This document shows positions 57,601 through 64,000 of a stretch of DNA of 64,000 nucleotides, piece after piece (within the stretch, counting starts at the first letter, position 1; every line of letters starts with the position of its first letter). Source of the DNA: Litoreibacter arenae DSM 19593 (GTDB taxonomy: Bacteria; Pseudomonadota; Alphaproteobacteria; Rhodobacterales; Rhodobacteraceae); the NCBI RefSeq assembly GCF_000442275.2, contig NZ_KE557314.1, forward strand, positions 837,085 to 901,084, given 5' to 3'. Made by a program: the position numbers and the translations under genes. The notes under the pieces were generated by a model. That model saw only the letters and a program-made list of their open reading frames with translations, was not told the origin of the DNA and did no database searches.

Positions 57601-60105
57601 GGCACGGCTTTGGTTACGGTCATGTCCAATCGTCTGATCGACATGAAGGCGGTCGAGGTGACCGAGGGCGAAAACCTCGTCACGTTGCCTGTCACGGATG
57701 AGTGGGGAAGCGGCGCATATGTCGCTGCGTCGGTTCTGCGTCCGATGGATGTAGCGTCCGGACAAAACCCCGCGCGAGCCTTGGGGCTGTCTCACGCTGC
57801 AATAGACCCTGAAGACGCCAAGCTGGAAGCCACATTCGTGAACGACACAGAGGCCGCCCCGCGCGGACCGCTCACGGCGCGGCTGAAGGTCGATAACGCA
57901 GATGGCGAAACCTACGCGATGATCGCGGCGGTGGATCAGGGCATCCTGAACCTGACCGGATTCACTCCGCCGGACGCGTCGGGTTACTATTTCGGCCAGC
58001 GCAAGCTGGGCGTGGCGATCCGCGACGTCTATGGCCGCTTGATCGACGCCACATCGGGCGCGGTGGGGGCGGTGCGTTCTGGCGGCGACGCAAGCGCACA
58101 GCTTCGCGCGAAATCGCCTCCGCCGACCGAGGAGCTGGTGGCCTATGTCTCCGGCCCCCTGAAAGTAGGCGATAACGGTGAGGTAGAGACTGTTTTTGAC
58201 CTCCCTGCCTTCAACGGCTCGGTGCGCCTGATGGCGGTGGTCTGGTCAAAAGACGGCGTGGGCGAGGCCGATGCGGAAGTCCTTGTCCGCGACCCGGTCG
58301 TCGTTACGGCAACCTTGCCGCGCTTCCTAGCGCCAGGGGACAGCAGCCAGTTGTTGCTTGAAATCGTCCACGCGGACGGACCTACGGGCGAGATGCCGCT
58401 TTCCGTCGAGGCAAGTGGTGCACGTCTGACGGGCGAGGTGCCTTCAACCGTGACCATCGGCGCGCAAGAAACCGAAAGACTGTCCGTTCCGTTCGAGGTC
58501 GCGGGGTCGGATAACGCTACAATCACGGTTGCGCTGACCACGCCTGACGGGCGTGAACTGACTCAAACGCACGGGATTGATATCCGCCGCAGCGACCCCC
58601 TGATCCAACGGCGCAGCCAGTTCGACCTCGCCGCTGGCGGCACGTTCACGCTGGACGGCAACGCCTTCGCAGGCTTCGCCCCGGGCTCCGCCTCGGTGAC
58701 GCTGGCAGCGGGGCCGTTAGCCCGTTTCGACGTGCCGGGGCTGCTGAACGCGCTCGACAAATACCCGTACGGCTGCACCGAACAGGTGACCTCCAAAGCG
58801 ATGCCGCTGCTTTACCTCGACCAAGTCGCCCGCGCTATGGGGCTGGAAGACCGTGACGGCATTGCCGAACGGATCAGTGAGTCCGTATCGTTGGTGTTGA
58901 CCAATCAGGCATCGAACGGCGCGTTCGGCCTTTGGCAGCCGGATCGTGGCGATCTGTGGCTCAGCGCATATGTCACCGACTTCCTGAGCCGTGCGCGGGG
59001 GCTCGGCCATGATGTGCCACAGGTCGCGTTCCGGCAGGCGCTGAACAACCTGCGCAACGAGGTCAACAGCGCCCCTGATTTCGAAAATGGTGGTGAGGGG
59101 CTGGCTTACGCCCTGCTCGTTCTGGCGCGCGAAGGCGCCGCCTCCATCGGTGATCTGCGGTACTACGCCGACACCAAGGCGCAAGACTTCGGCACCGCAC
59201 TGGCTGTCGCACAGCTTGGGGCGGGGCTTGCGGCTTATGGTGACCCGTCGCGGGCCGACGCCATGTTCCGCCGTGCCGCAACGCTGCTGGACCGTGAGAA
59301 TGGCAACGATCAGCTATGGCGTGATGACTACGGCACCGATCTGCGCGATGCGGCGGCGGTGCTAACGCTGGCGGTTGAATCAGGCTCTAACGCGCTGGAT
59401 ATCGGCAGGATCAGCGCGCGTATCGCGCCGTCGATTGGCGATGTCGTCGGGCGCTCGACACAGGAATCCGTGTGGAGCTTGCTCGCGGCGAACGCGCTGA
59501 TAGACCGCCGGGGCACGGGCCTTTCCCTGAACGGCGAGCCTGTCGATGGCCCACTGGTCAAGGTGCTTGAGGAGGCTGCGCAACAGCCGGTTCAGATCAC
59601 GAGCGCCGAGCAGACCACCGTGACCCTGACTGCCATCGGCGTATCGCACGAACCGGTGCAGGCAGGCGGCAATGGCTACCGTATTGGGCGGGCCTATTAC
59701 GATCTCGACGGCAATCCGGTCGACGCTAGCGTCATTGCTTCCGGGACGCGTCTAGTATCGGTGTTGACGGTGACACCGCTCGCCAAGGGCGAGGCGCGGT
59801 TGATCGTGAACGACCCGCTGCCCGCAGGGTTCGAGATCGACAACCCGAACCTGCTGCGCAGTGGCGATGTCAAACAGCTGCCGTGGCTCGACACCGACGC
59901 GAATGTGCGAAACACCGAGTTCCGTGATGACCGCTTCATCGCGGCTGTTGATCACTTCGGCACCAAGGAGTTTCAACTGGCCTATATCCTCCGCGCCGTT
60001 GCACCGGGTGATTACCACCACCCCGCCGCGAGCGTTGAGGATATGTATCGCCCCTTCTATCGCGCCCGCACCGATGAGGGTCGGGTGCAGGTCACCGGCC
60101 GGTGA
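54682..60105 (+). CDS. Bacterial alpha-2-macroglobulin with N-terminal PAN/Apple domain
   Basis: 1807 residues, larger than the E. coli YfhM type of about 1650. Signal peptide of 20 residues (cut after MALA, before DGL), with no lipobox Cys at +1. A PAN/Apple domain with C53, C57, C63 and C75 (CARACLTD, NCKAFTFN) spans about 28-98, then a helical part to about 260. MG-type beta domains follow, with the bait region in the middle. The thioester motif YGCTEQ holds Cys1365 and Gln1368, so the protein should trap proteases covalently, followed by the helical TED fold and a C-terminal receptor-like domain. Overlaps pbpC by 4 bases; the pair is thought to defend and repair the wall. Confidence 0.93.
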   Translation: MFRILSAVLVFMVATPMALADGLIPDRRMTLLHDVDFYGSDLTNIFDTNFDACARACLTDTNCKAFTFNTKSSACFPKSDITQSQPFEGALSVKVTDASQAELQRAQAQRAQARFLTTRDISAAYEQAAGMTKRYAANDFTAQQYVEAARQARGEGKPSVAMRFIGAGLTVEDRSDLWEQYARDAAASAEQIKDKQRDYNRRYLSAAINAYLRASSPAMSVNALTLMANAFERNGRGRDAIAPLRLAQSLQPRSDTEDALDRVVRLFGFNVAETDVESNSVEPRICVAFSEDLSKTTDYAPFVQSRIEGVSVEAQDRKLCLGGLNHGERYRFTLRQGLPAASGEVLQKPIEITQYVRDRAPSVRFPGRAYILPSTGDAALPVVAVNTDTLDLTLFKVSDRNILRTMQNDFFAKPLSYYGEREFRDSMGVEVWKGKGDVQTELNQDVTTRLPVSEIIGPMVPGVYALKAAVSGPSDEDSAATQWFVISDLGLTSLEGVDGLHVFVRGLSDVAAKEDVTVSLISRANEVLDTIQTDAEGYARFDPGLIQGTGGAAPGLLTVQKGDDFAFLSLRDPEFDLSDRGVEGRAPAKPLDLFVTTERGAYRAGETIHALALARDGAAQAVEDLPLTAILTRPDGVEYSRVSEQDAGAGGRIFDMPLGTEVPRGTWTLAVFADPDAPALSTQNLLVEDFLPERIDATLTMPNGPIVVGGQAPELDIEARYLFGAPGADLAVEGDVTLRAATSLDGFKGYVFGRHDTPFRPLRSGFVSSVRTDATGKATAELDIPELSEVMQPLEAEVTVRVREGSNRPIERRISRPLLLDKPLIGVKPAFDGVLSENSEAEFSVVALAPDLTPQDMQVRWTINRVRTEYQWYSNYGNWYWDPVTSRSRVASGETTIKAGEPLQISAPVEWGEYEVKVERTDGPYVATSMSFNAGWYASADAAQTPDLLELSLDKPRYASGDTASLRIVSRYAGTALVTVMSNRLIDMKAVEVTEGENLVTLPVTDEWGSGAYVAASVLRPMDVASGQNPARALGLSHAAIDPEDAKLEATFVNDTEAAPRGPLTARLKVDNADGETYAMIAAVDQGILNLTGFTPPDASGYYFGQRKLGVAIRDVYGRLIDATSGAVGAVRSGGDASAQLRAKSPPPTEELVAYVSGPLKVGDNGEVETVFDLPAFNGSVRLMAVVWSKDGVGEADAEVLVRDPVVVTATLPRFLAPGDSSQLLLEIVHADGPTGEMPLSVEASGARLTGEVPSTVTIGAQETERLSVPFEVAGSDNATITVALTTPDGRELTQTHGIDIRRSDPLIQRRSQFDLAAGGTFTLDGNAFAGFAPGSASVTLAAGPLARFDVPGLLNALDKYPYGCTEQVTSKAMPLLYLDQVARAMGLEDRDGIAERISESVSLVLTNQASNGAFGLWQPDRGDLWLSAYVTDFLSRARGLGHDVPQVAFRQALNNLRNEVNSAPDFENGGEGLAYALLVLAREGAASIGDLRYYADTKAQDFGTALAVAQLGAGLAAYGDPSRADAMFRRAATLLDRENGNDQLWRDDYGTDLRDAAAVLTLAVESGSNALDIGRISARIAPSIGDVVGRSTQESVWSLLAANALIDRRGTGLSLNGEPVDGPLVKVLEEAAQQPVQITSAEQTTVTLTAIGVSHEPVQAGGNGYRIGRAYYDLDGNPVDASVIASGTRLVSVLTVTPLAKGEARLIVNDPLPAGFEIDNPNLLRSGDVKQLPWLDTDANVRNTEFRDDRFIAAVDHFGTKEFQLAYILRAVAPGDYHHPAASVEDMYRPFYRARTDEGRVQVTGR

Positions 60106-62129
60106 GGCTTGCCCGCACAGTCGGATTTGTCGCGGTCGCACTCTGGGCGTCCGCCTTCGGGCGCGACCGTTTCGACGACTGGATCGACCGCACGCAGATG
60201 CCCGTTCTGGCAATTGAAACGGGCGTCGAGGTTCTGGACCGAAACGGCACCTTGCTACGTGCATTTCAGACGTCCGATGACCGTTGGCGGCTTGCTGCGT
60301 CGATCGCTGATGTGGACCCCGAGTTTCTGCGTCTTCTGATCCGATACGAGGACAAGCGTTTCCGCGATCATGCAGGTGTTGACCCTATAGCCATGCTACG
60401 GGCAGTCGCGCAGGCGGCTTGGAACAGGCGTGTCGTTTCCGGCGGATCGACCCTAACCATGCAGGTAGCACGGCTTCTGGAGGAAAGCGGTACCGGATCA
60501 TGGTCCGGCAAGCTGCGCCAAATCCGCCTTGCTTTCGCGCTGGAGCGGCGGCTGACCAAGGACCAGATCCTGTCGCTCTACCTCGTGCGGGCACCCTATG
60601 GGGGCAATCTTGAGGGGGTGCGCGCAGCGAGCCTTGCCTATTACCGCAAAGAGCCGCGCCGTCTGACCCCATCACAAATCGCCATGCTGGTTGCTTTGCC
60701 TCAATCGCCCGAAAGCCGCAGGCCGGACCGCTTTCCGGAACGCGCAATGCAGGCGCGGGATCGTGTGTTGGCCCGCTTGGTCGATGCGGGCGCGTTGCAG
60801 CCCGAGGCGATCACACACGAAAAACTGCGCGCCAAGCGCCATGATTTTGCGGCGCTTGCTCCGCATTTGACCGACCGCTTGCGCAGGGCCGACAGCGGGC
60901 AGATCATCCGCACCGCGATTGACGCCGAGGCGCAGCGCAAGCTGGAACATCTGGCTGCGGGAGCGGTCGCAGATGACACGCAGCACCTGTCCGTGGCAAT
61001 GATGGTAGCCGACCACGGCACCGGAGAAATCATCGCCTCGATAGGTTCCGCCAGCTATGCCAACGACCGGCGGGGCGGGTTCAATGACATGACCCAGGCG
61101 CGCCGCTCTCCAGGGTCCACGCTAAAGCCGTTGATTTACGGAATGGGTTTCGATCAGAGTCTAATTCACCCAGAAACGCTGGTTTCAGACCGCCCGATGC
61201 AGTTCGGAACCTATGCGCCGCAGAACTTCGACGGCCATTTCCGCGGCGATATTCGCGTGCGGGAGGCGTTGCAAGCCTCGCTGAACCTGCCAGTGGTCGG
61301 TATTCTGGACAGGCTCGGACCAGCCAATCTGATGGCGAAGCTGCGTCAGGCGGGAACGCAACCGCAACTGCCCGGCGATCAGGCAGGGCTGGCGACGGCG
61401 TTGGGCGGTTTGGGGCTGAGTTTGCAAGAGCTGATTCAGATCTACGCAGCCATGGCGCAGCCGGACAAGGCCACGACCCTTGGCGCGACCGACGCTGATA
61501 TTACGCCCCTCTCACCCATCTTAAGTCCGCAGGCCAGTTGGTATATCGGCGACATTCTCAAGGGCGTTTCCCGTCCCGCCATGGCCGGACGCAAGGATGT
61601 CGCGTTCAAAACGGGGACGTCTTATGGCCACCGCGATGCATGGGCGATTGGTTATGATGGCAGGCATGTCATTGGCGTCTGGATGGGCCGCGCCGATGGC
61701 ACGCCGGTTCCGGGCGCGTTTGGGGGTGAGCTTGCCGCGCCGTTGATGTTCCGCGCCTTCGATCTGGTGAAAACTCGAAGCGACCCGCTGCCCGCACCGC
61801 CGCGAGATGCGCTGCTCGTGGGCAATGCGGACTTGCCCCAACCCCTGCGGCGTTTCAACAGTCGAGCCGAGCAGGGCGGCGTTGCGCAAGACCATCCCAA
61901 GGTAGCCTTCCCGCCCGAAGGTGCGCGGGTTGCGCGGCAGGGTGGGGCGGTCACCGTGCAAATCAGGGATGGGGTCGCGCCGTTTACGTGGCTGCAAAAC
62001 GGCGCGCCCGTGATGACGAACAGCTGGGACCGCCAAGCGCGGCTGACCCCTGCGGGGCGTGGCTATCTACAGGTGCGCGTGATTGATGCCCGCGGTCGCG
62101 CCGCAGGCACCACTATTTTTGCCGAGTGA
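60102..62129 (+). CDS. pbpC: Penicillin-binding protein 1C
   Basis: 675 residues, GTG start at 60102 in GTGA overlap with the macroglobulin gene. An N-terminal membrane anchor (about 5-20) leads to the GT51 glycosyltransferase domain: RYEDKRFRDHAGVDP with catalytic Glu83 and SGGSTLTMQVARLLE. The transpeptidase domain has RRSPGSTLKPLIYG with nucleophile Ser339 and Lys342, an SLN motif (LQASLNLPVVG), and KTG at 503-505. The C-terminal about 90 residues (VAFPPEGARVARQGGAV) are the PBP1C-specific beta domain. Works with the macroglobulin as the YfhM-PbpC pair in the periplasm. Confidence 0.95.
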   Translation: MRLARTVGFVAVALWASAFGRDRFDDWIDRTQMPVLAIETGVEVLDRNGTLLRAFQTSDDRWRLAASIADVDPEFLRLLIRYEDKRFRDHAGVDPIAMLRAVAQAAWNRRVVSGGSTLTMQVARLLEESGTGSWSGKLRQIRLAFALERRLTKDQILSLYLVRAPYGGNLEGVRAASLAYYRKEPRRLTPSQIAMLVALPQSPESRRPDRFPERAMQARDRVLARLVDAGALQPEAITHEKLRAKRHDFAALAPHLTDRLRRADSGQIIRTAIDAEAQRKLEHLAAGAVADDTQHLSVAMMVADHGTGEIIASIGSASYANDRRGGFNDMTQARRSPGSTLKPLIYGMGFDQSLIHPETLVSDRPMQFGTYAPQNFDGHFRGDIRVREALQASLNLPVVGILDRLGPANLMAKLRQAGTQPQLPGDQAGLATALGGLGLSLQELIQIYAAMAQPDKATTLGATDADITPLSPILSPQASWYIGDILKGVSRPAMAGRKDVAFKTGTSYGHRDAWAIGYDGRHVIGVWMGRADGTPVPGAFGGELAAPLMFRAFDLVKTRSDPLPAPPRDALLVGNADLPQPLRRFNSRAEQGGVAQDHPKVAFPPEGARVARQGGAVTVQIRDGVAPFTWLQNGAPVMTNSWDRQARLTPAGRGYLQVRVIDARGRAAGTTIFAE

Positions 62130-63305
62130 TCAGACCCGTTCAATCGCCAGCGCAATGCCCTGACCGCCACCGATGCACATGGTAATCAGCGCCTTGGAGC
62201 CACCGATGCGCTCCAACTCGTGCAGCGCCTTGACGGTGATGATCGCGCCGGTCGCGCCAACAGGATGACCCAAAGCAATCGCGCCGCCATTGGGGTTCAC
62301 TTTGGCGGGGTCGAAGCCCAGCTCCTGCGAGACTGCCAACGCCTGCGCCGCGAAGGCTTCGTTAGACTCGATTACGTCGAAATCCTCCGCCTTCAAGCCC
62401 GTGCGTTCCAACAGCTTTTGCACGGCAGGCACAGGCCCGATGCCCATAACCTCGGGGCGCACGCCTGCATGCGCGTAGCCGATGATGCGCGCGCGGGGCG
62501 TCAGGCCGGACGCCTTCGCGGCAGCCTCGGTCGCCAGCACAACCGCGCCTGCGCCATCATTGATGCCCGACGCGTTGCCAGCGGTCACAGTGCCGTCTTT
62601 CTGGAACACGGTGCGCAGGCCTGACAACACCTCAAGCGAGGTGGCTTTGGGGTGCTCGTCCGTGTCGAAGGCTACCATGTCGCGCTTCACGCGAACCTCC
62701 ACGGGGACGATCTGGTCCTTGAAATACCCCGCCTCGATTGCCCGCGCCGCACGGGTCTGGCTTTCCATGGCAAAGGCGTCTTGCGCCTCGCGGGTGATGT
62801 TATGCTCTGCCGCGACGTTCTCGGCGGTGACGCCCATATGACCAGTGCCGAACGGGCAATTCAACGCGCCCAGCATCATGTCCTGGGATTTGGCGTCGCC
62901 CATTTTCTGGCCCCAACGCGCGTCCGGCACGATGTAGGGGGACCGGCTCATGTTTTCCGCCCCGCCTGCAAGGCCGAACTCCGCATCGCCCAGCATCAGC
63001 GATTGAACAACCGAGACAATCGCCTGAACGCCAGAGCCGCAAAGCCGGTTCACGTTCATCGCAGGCACCGTATCCGGTACGCCAGCCTGCATCGCGGCGG
63101 CGCGGGACAGGTACATATCGCGCGGCTCGGTGTTGATGACGTGGCCAAAAACAACGTGGCCGATTTGCGAGGGGTCGACGCCCGCCCGTTCCATCGCGGC
63201 TTTCGAGACGGCCGCGCCAAGGTCGATTGGCGGGGTGCCCGCCAATGCGCCGCCAAAGGTGCCGATAGCGGTGCGCGCGGCGCTGAGGATCATGATTTTT
63301 GACAT
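62130..63305 (-). CDS. Acetyl-CoA C-acetyltransferase (beta-ketothiolase)
   Basis: 391-residue thiolase, cytosolic, joining or splitting acyl-CoA and acetyl-CoA. Catalytic residues: Cys89 (NRLCGSGVQAI), His347 (ALGHPVGATGA) and Cys377 (MCIGGGQGIA). SRAAAMQAGVP, GGAENMSRSPYIV and NASGINDGAG are typical of the acetoacetyl-CoA/3-ketoacyl thiolase group (PhbA/BktB/AtoB). It may serve polyhydroxybutyrate synthesis or short-chain oxidation; no phaB or beta-oxidation gene sits beside it, so I do not choose. Ends directly against pbpC; the metallophosphoesterase gene is 21 bases upstream on the same strand. Confidence 0.94.
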   Translation of the reverse strand: MSKIMILSAARTAIGTFGGALAGTPPIDLGAAVSKAAMERAGVDPSQIGHVVFGHVINTEPRDMYLSRAAAMQAGVPDTVPAMNVNRLCGSGVQAIVSVVQSLMLGDAEFGLAGGAENMSRSPYIVPDARWGQKMGDAKSQDMMLGALNCPFGTGHMGVTAENVAAEHNITREAQDAFAMESQTRAARAIEAGYFKDQIVPVEVRVKRDMVAFDTDEHPKATSLEVLSGLRTVFQKDGTVTAGNASGINDGAGAVVLATEAAAKASGLTPRARIIGYAHAGVRPEVMGIGPVPAVQKLLERTGLKAEDFDVIESNEAFAAQALAVSQELGFDPAKVNPNGGAIALGHPVGATGAIITVKALHELERIGGSKALITMCIGGGQGIALAIERV

Positions 63306-63326
63306 GTCTTTTCCTTTATTAGAATC

Positions 63327-64000
63327 TCAGACGGCGGGGCGTGGCACCGTCGTTTGCAGGAATTCCACCGTGCCATCCGGCAGAACGGCCGCCGCCGTCA
63401 GGCAGCCCGTGTCATACCCTCCGGTATCCACCGATATCCGCCCGTCCTCACAGACCGCATTGTCCATCGGTGTATGCCCGTGCGCAACCCATGTCCCGCT
63501 GGCCGGCGTCCGGCTGAGAAACTCCGGATGCCCCCACAAAAGCACGCGTGGGGACTGGTCCTCGACCGGCCTGCCCGGGTCAATGCCCGCGTGGGTAATC
63601 ATCAGGTTTCCCGATGTGACCGACAAGGGCAGCGAGCGCAGCCAGATTTCCAGATCCGCATTCATCTGCGTGCGCAGCGCGGAGGCGAGCGCGTTGGCAT
63701 GGGTCGCCCAGACCGCCTCTTCGGGCAAATTTATCCCGAAGCTGGCCAGCGTTTCTGCCGCTCCGTTGCGGAACCAGCGGGCGTGTCGGGCCTCCGGCGC
63801 GTCCAGAAAATCGAGCATCATCTGCTCGTGATTTCCCAGAATGCAGATCACGTTGTTGGGGAATTCGCTCGCCAGATCATGTAGCCGCTGCAACACGGCG
63901 GCACTCGACGGCCCCCGGTCGATGTAGTCGCCGACGAAAACCAGCTTCGGGTCTTGCAACTCCAGACTGCCGATCACGTGGTCTATCTGCTCAAGAATGT
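63327..64000 (-). CDS. Metallophosphoesterase (Ser/Thr phosphatase-like), N-terminus cut by window edge
   Basis: The frame is open through base 64000 (reading ILEQIDHVIGSLE at the edge), so only about 224 residues of the C-terminal part are here. Seen: LVFVGDYIDRGPSSA (motif II), ICILGNHEQMM (motif III), LMITHAGIDPG (motif IV) and WVAHGHTPMDNAV (motif V). The missing first motif, GDxHG, should lie just outside. Similar short proteins act as Ser/Thr protein phosphatases or as diadenosine tetraphosphatases; the exact type is open. A GTG at 63977 is not a likely start because it would drop motif I. Confidence 0.9.
   Translation of the reverse strand, partial: ILEQIDHVIGSLELQDPKLVFVGDYIDRGPSSAAVLQRLHDLASEFPNNVICILGNHEQMMLDFLDAPEARHARWFRNGAAETLASFGINLPEEAVWATHANALASALRTQMNADLEIWLRSLPLSVTSGNLMITHAGIDPGRPVEDQSPRVLLWGHPEFLSRTPASGTWVAHGHTPMDNAVCEDGRISVDTGGYDTGCLTAAAVLPDGTVEFLQTTVPRPAV

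Overview
The window looks like a chromosomal segment of a marine Rhodobacterales bacterium (Roseobacter group, Alphaproteobacteria). The basis is the gene families present (IalB-type protein, membrane-bound ferritin MbfA behind an Irr-type iron control element, Hint-domain protein, a CtrA-type box before radC), the GC-rich coding sequence, and gene orders I associate with this group, such as comF-grx-nitrilase and secA-PPIase-argJ-mutT. The assignment is inference; no rRNA or other phylogenetic marker RNA was seen. I found no tRNA, rRNA, CRISPR array, insertion sequence, prophage or integrase. Coding density is very high: no gap between genes exceeds about 180 bases, and many neighbours overlap by 4 bases (ATGA or GTGA).

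Layout. 1-1576: two inner-membrane permeases of a peptide-type ABC importer (the first runs off the left edge). 1677-10422: prolyl aminopeptidase, ubiG, MarR regulator, nitrilase-fold hydrolase, glutaredoxin, ComF, a BioC-like methyltransferase, ferrochelatase, a 45-residue protein, MutT, ArgJ and a periplasmic parvulin. 10603-15806: secA and two exported proteins, the second with a PstS-like part and an OmpA-like peptidoglycan-binding end. 15810-23159: radC, map, sfsA, then a forward run (CinA-type, GNAT, AhpD-like, OmpA-like), a LysR regulator and a ZntB/CorA-type transporter. 23156-33361: a FadH-type reductase, three proteins of unknown function, ilvD, a CPBP protease, accD-folC and zapE.

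33446-42726 is the most regulated part. A minus-strand run mbfA, AEC transporter, fghA, HAD phosphatase, ornithine-cyclodeaminase-like, PhyH dioxygenase begins at an almost perfect iron control element. Facing it are an 88-residue exported protein and a TetR regulator, with four similar 16-bp palindromes at their promoters. A NYN/OST-HTH protein overlaps the GSH-dependent formaldehyde dehydrogenase by one base; with fghA this completes a formaldehyde oxidation route.

42831-51255 is rich in envelope functions (I78 inhibitor-like lipoprotein, MtgA, two L,D-transpeptidase-fold proteins, CAP lipoprotein, a 59-residue exported protein, IalB) mixed with GST, queG, an epimerase, rlmN and a Hint protein lacking its nucleophile. 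51422-64000 holds an asparaginase, a hybrid histidine kinase, a very large alpha-2-macroglobulin with an N-terminal PAN/Apple domain followed by pbpC, a thiolase, and a metallophosphoesterase cut by the right edge.

Most genes are ordinary housekeeping genes. The observations most worth following are the iron control element heading a six-gene run, the TetR operator set, the CtrA-type box at radC, the duplicated N-terminus of the ABC permease, the degenerate Hint domain, and the PAN-A2M/PBP1C pair.
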